The notes below the pieces were generated by a model. It had not been told where the DNA came from and searched no databases. It saw only the letters and a program-made list of their open reading frames with translations. Of a DNA stretch of 64,000 nt, positions 1 through 7,114 are shown one piece after another (the stretch's first letter is position 1; every line of letters begins with the position of its first letter). Source of the DNA: Proteobacteria bacterium DTSAM18 (GTDB lineage: Bacteria; Myxococcota_A; UBA796; GCA-2862545); the NCBI GenBank assembly GCA_028767165.1, contig JARACJ010000011.1:1-64000 (forward strand). Direction: 5' to 3'. A program made the translations under genes and the position numbers.

Positions 1-1
1 C

Positions 2-370
2 TTCCGCTGGAGTCGGAGTCACCGCCGTGGCGGTGGCCCACCCTACGTGAGGGTCGAGCCATCGAAGACGTCTCGCAAGAAGGCAAGAAGCAAGGTGAAG
101 GACCTGACAGGACCTCGTCTCTGCTTCGTGCCACCAAAGGAGGTCATCGCGAACCTGAACCGCTTCATGCGGGGCTGGCTCGCGTACTTCTCAGTGGGCC
201 ATCCTGCGCAAGCCAGATGGGACCTTGTTCGCCACGCCGAAAACCGCATGGTCCGGCACCTTCGGCGTCGGAGCCAACGACCCTATCGTCCTCCCGAGGG
301 GGTCGGGTTCCACCAACACATCCGCGACCTTGGACTCATGGAAGTGATGGTGGTACCTCGACGAGGCTGA
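2..370 (+). CDS. Group II intron reverse transcriptase/maturase, C-terminal part (cut by window edge)
   Basis: The frame is already open at the first bases of the window, so this is the 3' part of a longer gene; a GTG at 47 is only an internal codon. The visible 122 residues match the maturase-specific (GIIM) domain of group II intron-encoded proteins: a basic stretch with VEPSKTSRKKARSKVK, then LNRFMRGWLAYFSVG, and a tail ending VMVVPRRG. No HNH endonuclease domain follows, so the protein is of the endonuclease-lacking kind. Intron domains V and VI lie directly downstream, as expected for an intron ORF placed in domain IV. Whether the upstream reverse transcriptase part is intact cannot be seen. 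Confidence 0.85.
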   Translation, partial: FRWSRSHRRGGGPPYVRVEPSKTSRKKARSKVKDLTGPRLCFVPPKEVIANLNRFMRGWLAYFSVGHPAQARWDLVRHAENRMVRHLRRRSQRPYRPPEGVGFHQHIRDLGLMEVMVVPRRG

Positions 371-399
371 CCGCGCACGCCTTCCGGCGACGGGTCCGG

Positions 400-480
400 G
401 AGCGCCGGATGCGGGAGATCCGCACGTCCGGTGCGATGAGGGGCGGGTAGCGCGGCTGTTGCCGCGCCCCGTCTACTCTA
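400..480 (+). ncRNA. Group II intron domains V and VI (3' end of intron RNA)
   Basis: About 30 bases after the maturase stop, the sequence from 400 reads GAGCGCCGGATGCGGGAGAT and continues as the complementary strand CCGCACGTCCGGTGCG. This is the domain V hairpin with the catalytic AGC and the conserved CGCACGTCCGGT arm. A second hairpin follows (stem GCGCGGC at 450-456 with GCCGCGC at 461-467, loop TGTT) and fits domain VI. The exact 3' splice boundary, near 476-482, is not resolved. The intron ends about 45 bases beyond the convergent end of the isomerase gene, so it sits between genes rather than inside one. Confidence 0.75.
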
Positions 481-526
481 CTGGTGAAGACCGACCCGGC
501 GAGATCCCAGACCCCGCCGAGCCTTC

Positions 527-2065
527 TCAGGCCAGCTTCACGCGCTCGCCGTCCCGCGCCACGCGACCGCTCAGCACCAGCCGCTCCAGCAGGTAGTGCA
601 GCTCCATCGCGTCGGCGCCGAGCACTTCGGCGAGCTCCGCCTCGGTCTTCGCGCCGCCCTGCAGGGCTTCGCGCACCGCCAGGGACAGCTTGAGCATGGC
701 CGCGGCGGCCTTCTTGCCCGCCTCGACGCCCGGCTGGTGGAAGGCGTTGATGTGGATGAGGCTGCCGTACAGGCTCACGGCCCGCTCGAACAGGGCGATG
801 AGGGCGCCCATGGCGTAGGCGTCGAGCTCGGGGGCGGTCAGGGTGAGCGAGGGGCGGCCGGACTCGAACAGCGCGCGTCGGGTGCCCAGCAGGAAGCCCT
901 GCAGGTAGTCGCCAGCGGTGATGTCGTCTTCCACCTGCACGTCGCGGGCGGTGGTCTGCAGCACCTGCAGGAACACCACGAGCATGTCGTTGCGGCCGTC
1001 GCGGAGCTGCTGCACGTACGCGTGCTGATCCGTGGAGCCCTTGTTGCCGTACACGGTGATGCCCTGGTGCACGACGTTGCCGTCGAGATCCAGGCGCTTG
1101 CCGAGGGACTCCATCACCAGCTGCTGCAGGTAGCGGGAGAACAGCTCGAGGCGGTCGGCGTAGGGGAGCACGACGATGTTGCGGTCGCCGCGGCCGTGGC
1201 CGGCGACGAACCAGGTGCCGGCCATCTGGGCGGCGGGGTTGTCGCGCCAGTCCATCACGCGGGTCCACATGTCCATGGTGCGGGCGCCGGCCAGGAAGCT
1301 GGCCATGTCGACGCCGGCGAGCTCACCGGGGAGCAGGCCCACGGCGGACATGATGGAGAAGCGGCCGCCGACCCAGTCCCACATGGGGAAGGTGGTGAGC
1401 CAGCCTTCGGCGGTGGCCTGCTTGTGCAGCAGGGAGCCGTCCATGGTGATGGCGACCATGCGGCCAGGCACGGGCAGGCCCGCGGCCTCCAGGGCCTTGA
1501 CGGACAGCTTCAGGCCGTTCAGGGGCTCCGGCGTGGAGCCGGACTTGGACACCACCAGGAACAGCGTGGTGGCCAGGCGCTCGCCCAGGCGGCTCAGCGT
1601 GCGGTGGATGCCGTCGGGATCCGTGTTGTCGAGGAAGTGCAGCTGCAGGCCCTGACGCGCGCCGTTCTCGTCCTCGGCCAGGCAGTCCACGAGGACCTGC
1701 GGGCCGAGCTGGGAGCCGCCGATGCCGATGTGCACGACGTCGGTGAACGCCTTGCCCTCGGGGGTCTTCAGCTCGCCGGAACGCACCCTGGCGGCGAAGT
1801 CGCGCACGGCGGCGACGGTCTCGCTGATCAGGGCCGTGAGGTCGCCGGTGGGGGCCAGCTCGGGGGCGCGGAGCCACACGTGACCCACCTGGCGCTGCTC
1901 ATCGGGGTTGCCGATGCCGCCGGTCTCCCGGTTCCGCATGTCGTCGAAGGCGGTGTTCCAGTCCAGGGCGTCGAGGGCGTCCTCGGTGACCATGGCCAGG
2001 GAGCCGTCGTAGGTCCAGGTCTGGTCGGACTGGCGAAGACAGAAGGGGGCGTTCCACAGCGTCAT
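527..2065 (-). CDS. pgi: Glucose-6-phosphate isomerase
   Basis: Interconverts glucose-6-phosphate and fructose-6-phosphate in the cytoplasm (glycolysis/gluconeogenesis). The 512-residue product has the SIS-type sugar-phosphate motifs: HIGIGGSQLGP, VVSKSGSTPEPL, GGRFSIMSAVG, the catalytic-glutamate region QQLVMESLGKRLD, and NAFHQPGVEAGKKAA. The last 55 residues look like a small winged-helix-like tail (residues about 458-512), as seen in the longer cyanobacterial/chlamydial-type enzymes. The ATG at 2065 was chosen because the upstream ureohydrolase gene stops one base before it; longer in-frame starts would run back into that gene. The two genes are almost certainly co-transcribed. Confidence 0.95.
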   Translation of the reverse strand: MTLWNAPFCLRQSDQTWTYDGSLAMVTEDALDALDWNTAFDDMRNRETGGIGNPDEQRQVGHVWLRAPELAPTGDLTALISETVAAVRDFAARVRSGELKTPEGKAFTDVVHIGIGGSQLGPQVLVDCLAEDENGARQGLQLHFLDNTDPDGIHRTLSRLGERLATTLFLVVSKSGSTPEPLNGLKLSVKALEAAGLPVPGRMVAITMDGSLLHKQATAEGWLTTFPMWDWVGGRFSIMSAVGLLPGELAGVDMASFLAGARTMDMWTRVMDWRDNPAAQMAGTWFVAGHGRGDRNIVVLPYADRLELFSRYLQQLVMESLGKRLDLDGNVVHQGITVYGNKGSTDQHAYVQQLRDGRNDMLVVFLQVLQTTARDVQVEDDITAGDYLQGFLLGTRRALFESGRPSLTLTAPELDAYAMGALIALFERAVSLYGSLIHINAFHQPGVEAGKKAAAAMLKLSLAVREALQGGAKTEAELAEVLGADAMELHYLLERLVLSGRVARDGERVKLA

Positions 2066-2066
2066 G

Positions 2067-3122
2067 TCAGAGTTCCACCTTGGCGGGGAGGGGATGGGTC
2101 TGCGCCGGCTGTGTAGCCAGTGTGAAGCCCGCAAGCTTGTAGAGAAGCCGTGCGCCGACGTTGGCGTCCCAGGGCTGGCCGGCCACCTCGCACAGGTCGA
2201 AGCCGACGATCTCCCGGCCGGATCGGGCCAGGGCGTCGAGCAGCGCGATGGCCTGTTCGAAGCCTAGACCGCCGGGAACCGGCGTGCCGGTGCCGGGGCA
2301 GTGGTCGGGGGACAGGCCGTCGATGTCGAAGCTCACCCACACCTTCTGGGGCAGGTTGGCGATCATCTTCTGGCACAGGTCGTTCCAGGTGCGGCCCGCG
2401 AACCCGGCCTGGGCCAGCGCCGGCCAGGTGAACCAGTCGATGCGGGGATCCTGGGCGGCCATCCTGGATTCCTGCCTGCCGACGTCCCGCAGGCCCACCT
2501 GGCTGATCCGCTCGATACCGCGGATGCGGGTCAGCACATTGAAAAAGATGCTCGCGTGGCTCCAGGTGAAGCCCTCGTAGGCCTCCCGCAGGTCGGCGTG
2601 GGCATCGAAGTGCAGGATGCCGATGGGGCCGTGGACCTCGGCGGCGGCGGCGATCGCGCCGAAGGGCACGGCGTGATCGCCCCCGAGCACCGCCGGGATC
2701 TGGCCGCGCCGGTAGGTGCCCAGGGTCTGCTCGCGCACGATGGTGTTCAGGCGCTCGCCCGCTGCGTTGACCTGCTGCAGCAGCGCCTCGTGCTCCGGCG
2801 TGAACGCGCCGCCCGCTTCGATGATCGGCAGGGCGGCCTCGCAGGCCTTGCGGTTGAGCTCGGCGATCTCGGGGATCTCCGGCACCAGGGCGAGGCCGTG
2901 CTTCCACACCTCACCCACGTGGATGTCGGTGAGGTCGACCTGCCAGGAGGCCTCGAGGATGGCGGCGGGGCCCTCGGCCGTGCCACGGCCGAAGGAGGTG
3001 GTGGCCTCGAAGGGCACGGCGAGGACGCGGATGGCGGCTTCGTCGGCCGAGTAGGGAAGGCCGTACAGGCCGTCTTCTCCAGCGGCCGGTGCGTCGGGAT
3101 CGAAATCGGGGGGCAGGGACAT
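2067..3122 (-). CDS. Ureohydrolase (arginase/agmatinase/formimidoylglutamase family)
   Basis: A binuclear-manganese hydrolase of 351 residues that releases urea or formamide from a guanidino or formimino substrate. All metal ligands of the family are present: His150 in GGDHAVPFG, Asp173/His175/Asp177 in DAHADLR, and Asp266/Asp268 in DIDGLSP. The N-terminal pattern RVLAVPFEATTSFGRGTAEG is typical of agmatinase-like members. Arginase, agmatinase and formimidoylglutamase cannot be separated by eye; an agmatinase-like role is my preference. The ATG at 3122 begins MSLPPDFDPD; longer readings would cross the divergent DUF493 promoter. It is the first gene of a two-gene unit with pgi, one base apart. 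Confidence 0.85.
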   Translation of the reverse strand: MSLPPDFDPDAPAAGEDGLYGLPYSADEAAIRVLAVPFEATTSFGRGTAEGPAAILEASWQVDLTDIHVGEVWKHGLALVPEIPEIAELNRKACEAALPIIEAGGAFTPEHEALLQQVNAAGERLNTIVREQTLGTYRRGQIPAVLGGDHAVPFGAIAAAAEVHGPIGILHFDAHADLREAYEGFTWSHASIFFNVLTRIRGIERISQVGLRDVGRQESRMAAQDPRIDWFTWPALAQAGFAGRTWNDLCQKMIANLPQKVWVSFDIDGLSPDHCPGTGTPVPGGLGFEQAIALLDALARSGREIVGFDLCEVAGQPWDANVGARLLYKLAGFTLATQPAQTHPLPAKVEL

Positions 3123-3186
3123 CGTTGCTCCACGAAAGGGGGACGGGACAGCCCTGGAGCAATATGAGCCCGCCACGGAGGTTGCC

Positions 3187-3474
3187 ATGTCGATGGACAG
3201 AGATTCGGCACGAAAGCTGCTCGAAGACACCCACCAGTTCCCCGGACCCTTCACCTTCCGCATCGTCGTGCGTCCCGCGGACGCCGCCATGGTGCTCTCC
3301 ACCGTGCGGGCCACCGGCACCGGCCGGATGGAGGTGAGCGAGGTCACCGAGCGTCCGTCCCGTACCGGCAAGTATGTGAGCCTGCAGGTGCACTGCCAGG
3401 TACAGGGCCCCGACGTCGTGATGGATGTCTGGGAGGTTGTGCACAAGATGGACGAGGTCCTGTCGAGCATGTGA
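3187..3474 (+). CDS. DUF493 (YbeD-like) family protein
   Basis: A small protein of 95 residues with the ferredoxin-like, ACT-resembling fold expected of DUF493/YbeD. It shows the family layout: a short N-terminal helix, then FPGPFTFRIVVRP, then a strand-rich middle with SEVTERPSRTGKYVSLQV, and a C-terminal helix with VWEVVHKMDEVLSSM. The molecular role of the family is not well established; an allosteric or regulatory ligand-binding function is usually proposed. GGAGG at 3177-3181 stands 5 bases before the ATG at 3187, favouring it over the ATG two codons later. It is divergent from the ureohydrolase gene with a 64-base shared upstream region. Confidence 0.85.
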   Translation: MSMDRDSARKLLEDTHQFPGPFTFRIVVRPADAAMVLSTVRATGTGRMEVSEVTERPSRTGKYVSLQVHCQVQGPDVVMDVWEVVHKMDEVLSSM

Positions 3475-3538
3475 GCAGTGTTTGCTCAGTGGACCTCCCG
3501 TGATAGGTCCCGGCGAGACCCTTGTGGAGTACCCGCAC

Positions 3539-4912
3539 GTGAAAGCACCTGTCGCCTTGCTCACCGCCCTCATGGCTACCACCACCGCACAGGCGGCAGA
3601 AGTGGAGTTCGACGGGTTCCTCCGCACGCGGGCCCGCCTGTTCAACTCCCTCACGATGAACGCGGATCTCGACGAGGGCCGGACCCTCGACGCCACGTGG
3701 CTGCTGGAGCACCGGTTCTGGGTCCGCCCGAAGATCTACATCACCGATCAGGTGGGTGTGTTCTTCGAGATGAGGGCGCTGGATGGCCTGCGATGGGGCT
3801 CCGACCCCCGGCCCTGGATCGACGACTGGCAGGAGCTCGAGTTCGTCGAGCCCGTGTACAACAACAACCTGGTCGAGCCCGCCTCCAACGACGACTTCCT
3901 CGCCTTCAACCTGTGGCGTGCCTGGGGCGAGATCCACACCGATGTCGGCACCTTCAAGTTCGGTCGTCAGCCCCTCACCTGGGGCATGGGCATCTGGCAG
4001 AACGACGGCCTCGGCTGGAACGCCGACTACGGCGACACCGTCGATCGGGTATCCTGGGAGCACGTGTTCGGTCCTGCCTGGGTCCGCGCCGCGGTCGACG
4101 TCAACACCGCCGGCCTGATCCACGGCGACGAGAACGCCTGGTCCGGCAACGCCACCGCCGCGTACCTGTCCGAGCGCATCGAGGCGGGCCTGAACATGCA
4201 GTACCGTCGGCAGACGGGCTCCACGGGCACGTTCAACATGTTCACGGTGTCCGGCGCCGCGGATGTGGAGCTCGGCATCGCCAGGCTCGAGGCCGAGGTC
4301 GTGGGCCAGTTCGGTGGCGGCCAGCTCTCCGGCAACGTCGAGGACATCAACCTCACCAGCATGGGTGCCGTGCTCAAGGCCGGCGTGGTGGGCGAGAAGT
4401 ACGGCGCGTTCATCGAGGGTATCCTCGCCACCGGCGACAAGGATCCCCAGGACAACAAGTTCCACACCTTCACCTTCGATCGCGACTACAACGTCGGCTT
4501 CATCCTGTTCGAACAGCCGCTGCCACAGCTCGCGTCGACCAACCCCACCGAAGAGGACCAGGGCATCGATCGCCAGTACGTGGTCTCCGGTGATGCGGTC
4601 TCCAACGCGCTGCTCCTCAAGCCCCAGGCCTACTACAGCATCGTGCGCGGTCTCGACGTCTTCGGCAGCGCCCTGTTCGGCTGGACGGCGGCCCTCCCCG
4701 ATCAGCAGCGGGCTGCGAACCGGAACTTCTACGGCGTCGAGATCAACGCCGGCCTGCGCTACACCGGCATCGAGCACTTCGAGCTCGACGCCCGGTTCGG
4801 CACCCTCATCCCCGGTGGCTACTACAGCAACTACTCGCTGGACAACACCGGTGCCTCCACCTTCAGCAAGGCCGTCATCGGCGGTCAGTTCGTAGGAAGG
4901 ATCCACTTCTGA
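3539..4912 (+). CDS. Outer-membrane beta-barrel (porin-like) protein
   Basis: The 457-residue product begins with a signal peptide (MKAPVALLTALMATTTAQA, cleavage expected after residue 19). It continues as alternating hydrophobic/aromatic strands typical of a transmembrane barrel, and its C-terminus GRIHF ends in phenylalanine, as BAM-dependent outer-membrane proteins usually do. It resembles the long-barrel alginate-export/porin group in layout; the substrate is unknown. The GTG at 3539 is chosen because the signal peptide starts there; upstream in-frame codons overlap the DUF493 gene. Its TGA overlaps the ATG of dapA (ATGA), so the barrel and lysine genes look translationally coupled, which is unexpected for their functions. 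Confidence 0.8.
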   Translation: MKAPVALLTALMATTTAQAAEVEFDGFLRTRARLFNSLTMNADLDEGRTLDATWLLEHRFWVRPKIYITDQVGVFFEMRALDGLRWGSDPRPWIDDWQELEFVEPVYNNNLVEPASNDDFLAFNLWRAWGEIHTDVGTFKFGRQPLTWGMGIWQNDGLGWNADYGDTVDRVSWEHVFGPAWVRAAVDVNTAGLIHGDENAWSGNATAAYLSERIEAGLNMQYRRQTGSTGTFNMFTVSGAADVELGIARLEAEVVGQFGGGQLSGNVEDINLTSMGAVLKAGVVGEKYGAFIEGILATGDKDPQDNKFHTFTFDRDYNVGFILFEQPLPQLASTNPTEEDQGIDRQYVVSGDAVSNALLLKPQAYYSIVRGLDVFGSALFGWTAALPDQQRAANRNFYGVEINAGLRYTGIEHFELDARFGTLIPGGYYSNYSLDNTGASTFSKAVIGGQFVGRIHF

Positions 4913-5778
4913 TGACCCACAGCTTCCACGGCATCCACACCGCGCTCGTCACGCCCTTCGGCGAAGACGGGCGCGTCGACGTTTCGGCCTTCGAGGCCCT
5001 GGTCCAGCGCCAGCTCGACGCCGGCATCCACGGTCTGGTCCCTTGCGGTACCACCGGCGAGACCCCCACGCTCACCCGCGAGGAGCAGGACGAGCTCATC
5101 GCGATCGCGGTGCGTCTGGCGGATGGCAAGGTGCCCGTCACGGCCGGCATCGGCACCAACAACACCGTCACCACCATCGAGCGGGCCGAGCAGGTCAAGG
5201 CGCTCGGCGTGGATGCCGGTCTGATGACCTTCCCGTACTACAACAAGCCCAACCGCACGGGCCACATCGCGCACGTCAAGGCCGTGGCCGCCACCGGTCT
5301 GCCGCTGGTGCTCTACCACGTGCCCGGCCGCACCGGTCAGCGCCTCGACGCCGACTTCGTCGCCGAGCTGTGCAACATCGAGGGCGTGGTCGCGGTCAAG
5401 GAGGCCACTGGTGATGTGGCCTTCGGCACCCAGGTGATGCTCGGCACGAGCGTGCCGGTGCTCTCCGGCGACGACTTCACCTTCCTCGGCCTGGTGGCCC
5501 AGGGCGGCGCCGGCTGCATCTCCGTCGTGTCCAACGTCGACCCCGTTCGCACGGTGGCCATCTATGAGCACTACCGCGCGGCCCGTATCGGCGAGGCGAT
5601 CAAGGAGTTCCAGGCCCTGTTCCCCCTGGTCTCCTACCTGTTCAGCGAGTCCAACCCGGTGCCCGCCAAGGCCGCGATGTCCCAGATGGGCCTGTGCCGC
5701 GCCGACTGCCGGCTTCCCCTGGGCTTCATGCAGGCGCCCGAGTGCGGCGACATCCTGACCTCCCTGGGGCTGGCATGA
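4912..5778 (+). CDS. dapA: 4-hydroxy-tetrahydrodipicolinate synthase
   Basis: Condenses pyruvate with aspartate semialdehyde, the first committed step of lysine/diaminopimelate synthesis. The 288-residue protein (normal length about 290) has GTTGETPTL for the phosphate/carboxylate site, YYNKPNRTGH with the catalytic tyrosine, and the Schiff-base lysine K163 in VVAVKEATGD. The start ATG overlaps the stop of the barrel gene, and its own TGA overlaps the ATG of dapB. The three genes therefore form one tightly coupled unit producing diaminopimelate for lysine and peptidoglycan. Confidence 0.96.
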   Translation: MTHSFHGIHTALVTPFGEDGRVDVSAFEALVQRQLDAGIHGLVPCGTTGETPTLTREEQDELIAIAVRLADGKVPVTAGIGTNNTVTTIERAEQVKALGVDAGLMTFPYYNKPNRTGHIAHVKAVAATGLPLVLYHVPGRTGQRLDADFVAELCNIEGVVAVKEATGDVAFGTQVMLGTSVPVLSGDDFTFLGLVAQGGAGCISVVSNVDPVRTVAIYEHYRAARIGEAIKEFQALFPLVSYLFSESNPVPAKAAMSQMGLCRADCRLPLGFMQAPECGDILTSLGLA

Positions 5779-6569
5779 CCCTGCGCATCGGCGTGCTGGG
5801 GGCCACCGGCCGCATGGGCCGGCGGGTGATCGCGCTGGCCTCCGAGGCCGACGACCTGCAGGTCATGGCCGCGGTGGCCCACGAGGGCAGCGAGGCCGAA
5901 GGGGTGGATGCCGGGCTGCTGGCGGGCGTTGGACCCATCGGCGTGGCCGTGCACCCGCCCACCGAGGGCGTGTTCGCGGACTGTGACGTCGTCATCGACT
6001 TCTCGCTGCCCGAGGGCACGCTGCAGGCGCTCCCGCTCCTGGGCGGCGCTGCGCTCGTGTCTGGCGTCACCGGCCTGTCGGCCGAAGGCGAGGCGCAGGT
6101 GCAGGCCCGTGCCGAGCAGGCGCCCGTGCTCGTGGCCGGCAACTTCTCCACCGGGGCCAACGTGCTGGCCCACCTGGTCGAGGCAGCCGCGCGGGCGCTT
6201 CCCGCCCACGACATCGAGGTCGTCGAGGCCCACCACCGCCGCAAGGCCGACGCCCCGAGCGGCACCGCGCTGCTCCTGGGCCGCGCCGCCGCGAAGGGCA
6301 GGGGACTCGATCACGACGCCGCCGCCATCCATGGCCGCGAGGGCCACACGGGGCTGCGTCCCTCGGACCAGATCGGCTACCACGCCATCCGTGGCGGCGA
6401 TGTGGTCGGCGACCACACCGTGTGGCTCGCCGGCGAGGGCGACCGCCTGCTGCTCGGCCACGTGGCCACCAGCCGCGACACCTTCGCCCACGGCGCCCTG
6501 AGGGCCGCCCGCTGGCTCCACGGCAAGGCACCCGGCATGTACACCATGGCCCAGGTGCTCGGGCTGTAG
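5775..6569 (+). CDS. dapB: 4-hydroxy-tetrahydrodipicolinate reductase
   Basis: Reduces the DapA product with NAD(P)H. The 264-residue enzyme has the N-terminal Rossmann motif GVLGATGRMGRRV, the GVTGLS segment, and the signature EVVEAHHRRKADAPSGTAL with the catalytic His-His and the conserved K and SGT. The start at 5775 overlaps the dapA stop by 4 bases; an 81-base longer in-frame reading would lie inside dapA. A GC-rich perfect hairpin follows about 25 bases after the stop. Confidence 0.96.
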   Translation: MTLRIGVLGATGRMGRRVIALASEADDLQVMAAVAHEGSEAEGVDAGLLAGVGPIGVAVHPPTEGVFADCDVVIDFSLPEGTLQALPLLGGAALVSGVTGLSAEGEAQVQARAEQAPVLVAGNFSTGANVLAHLVEAAARALPAHDIEVVEAHHRRKADAPSGTALLLGRAAAKGRGLDHDAAAIHGREGHTGLRPSDQIGYHAIRGGDVVGDHTVWLAGEGDRLLLGHVATSRDTFAHGALRAARWLHGKAPGMYTMAQVLGL

Positions 6570-6594
6570 GCGTCATCCACGGTTCCGCACACCG

Positions 6595-6623
6595 GCCGAG
6601 GCGCTCCCCAGGGGCGCCTCGGC
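6595..6623 (+). terminator. Terminator-like hairpin after dapB
   Basis: A perfect 10-bp stem pairs GCCGAGGCGC (6595-6604) with GCGCCTCGGC (6614-6623) around a 9-base loop. There is no T-run afterwards, so it may act as a Rho-assisted stop or RNA-stabilising structure rather than a classical intrinsic terminator. Confidence 0.45.
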
Positions 6624-6717
6624 TCGTCAATTGGCTGTCGAACGCTCACGGGTCGCCCCGACCCTGAGGTACGATGGCGCGCTGCTCGGATCTGAGTCCG
6701 ACCCCCAGGAGTTCCCC

Positions 6718-6996
6718 ATGCGTCGCGCAAACATGCTGCTCGTGGCACTGGCCGCCCCCCTCTTCACCGCCTGTGAAACGCCCTGCCAGGTCACCTGCAC
6801 CCACATGATGGACTTCCGCGAGGAGTGCGGCCTGCCCGTCTCCAACGCCGAGCTGGGCGAGTGCCTGGACTACTTCGGCCGCGCCACGGCCGAGGAGAAC
6901 CGCACCTGCATCGACATGGGCACCCCCGACATGATCCGTCGGCAGTGGTCCTGCGAGGATCTCACCCAGGTGCGCGGCATCGACGAGGAGCGCTGA
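6718..6996 (+). CDS. Small cysteine-rich lipoprotein, unknown function
   Basis: A 92-residue protein with a lipoprotein signal peptide (MRRANMLLVALAAPLFTAC, lipid-modified Cys19 by the lipobox FTAC). Seven further cysteines follow in a mature part of about 73 residues (TPCQVTCTHM, EECGL, GECLDY, RTCID, WSCED), suggesting disulfides in the periplasm. I do not recognise a family. The ATG at 6718 is chosen because it starts the signal peptide; an upstream in-frame start would add a non-signal extension. It stands alone between dapB and the kinase gene. Confidence 0.75.
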   Translation: MRRANMLLVALAAPLFTACETPCQVTCTHMMDFREECGLPVSNAELGECLDYFGRATAEENRTCIDMGTPDMIRRQWSCEDLTQVRGIDEER

Positions 6997-7063
6997 GCGC
7001 TCGCTCCCTCCCGTGAAGGCCTTCGGGCCGCCTCGTCATGGCTCGCCTCCCGGCGGGCTTTTC

Positions 7064-7093
7064 TTGCTTCCCCCGCCGCTTGCCATGTAGAAA
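7064..7093 (+). promoter_or_regulatory. Candidate sigma-70-type promoter of the PEGA kinase gene
   Basis: TTGCTT at 7064-7069 and TAGAAA at 7088-7093 are separated by 18 bases and end about 21 bases before the kinase ATG. The same -35 sequence and spacing recur at 53022-53051. This is a pattern match by eye only. Confidence 0.35.
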
Positions 7094-7114
7094 TCGCCCG
7101 GGGGGAACGGGCCC

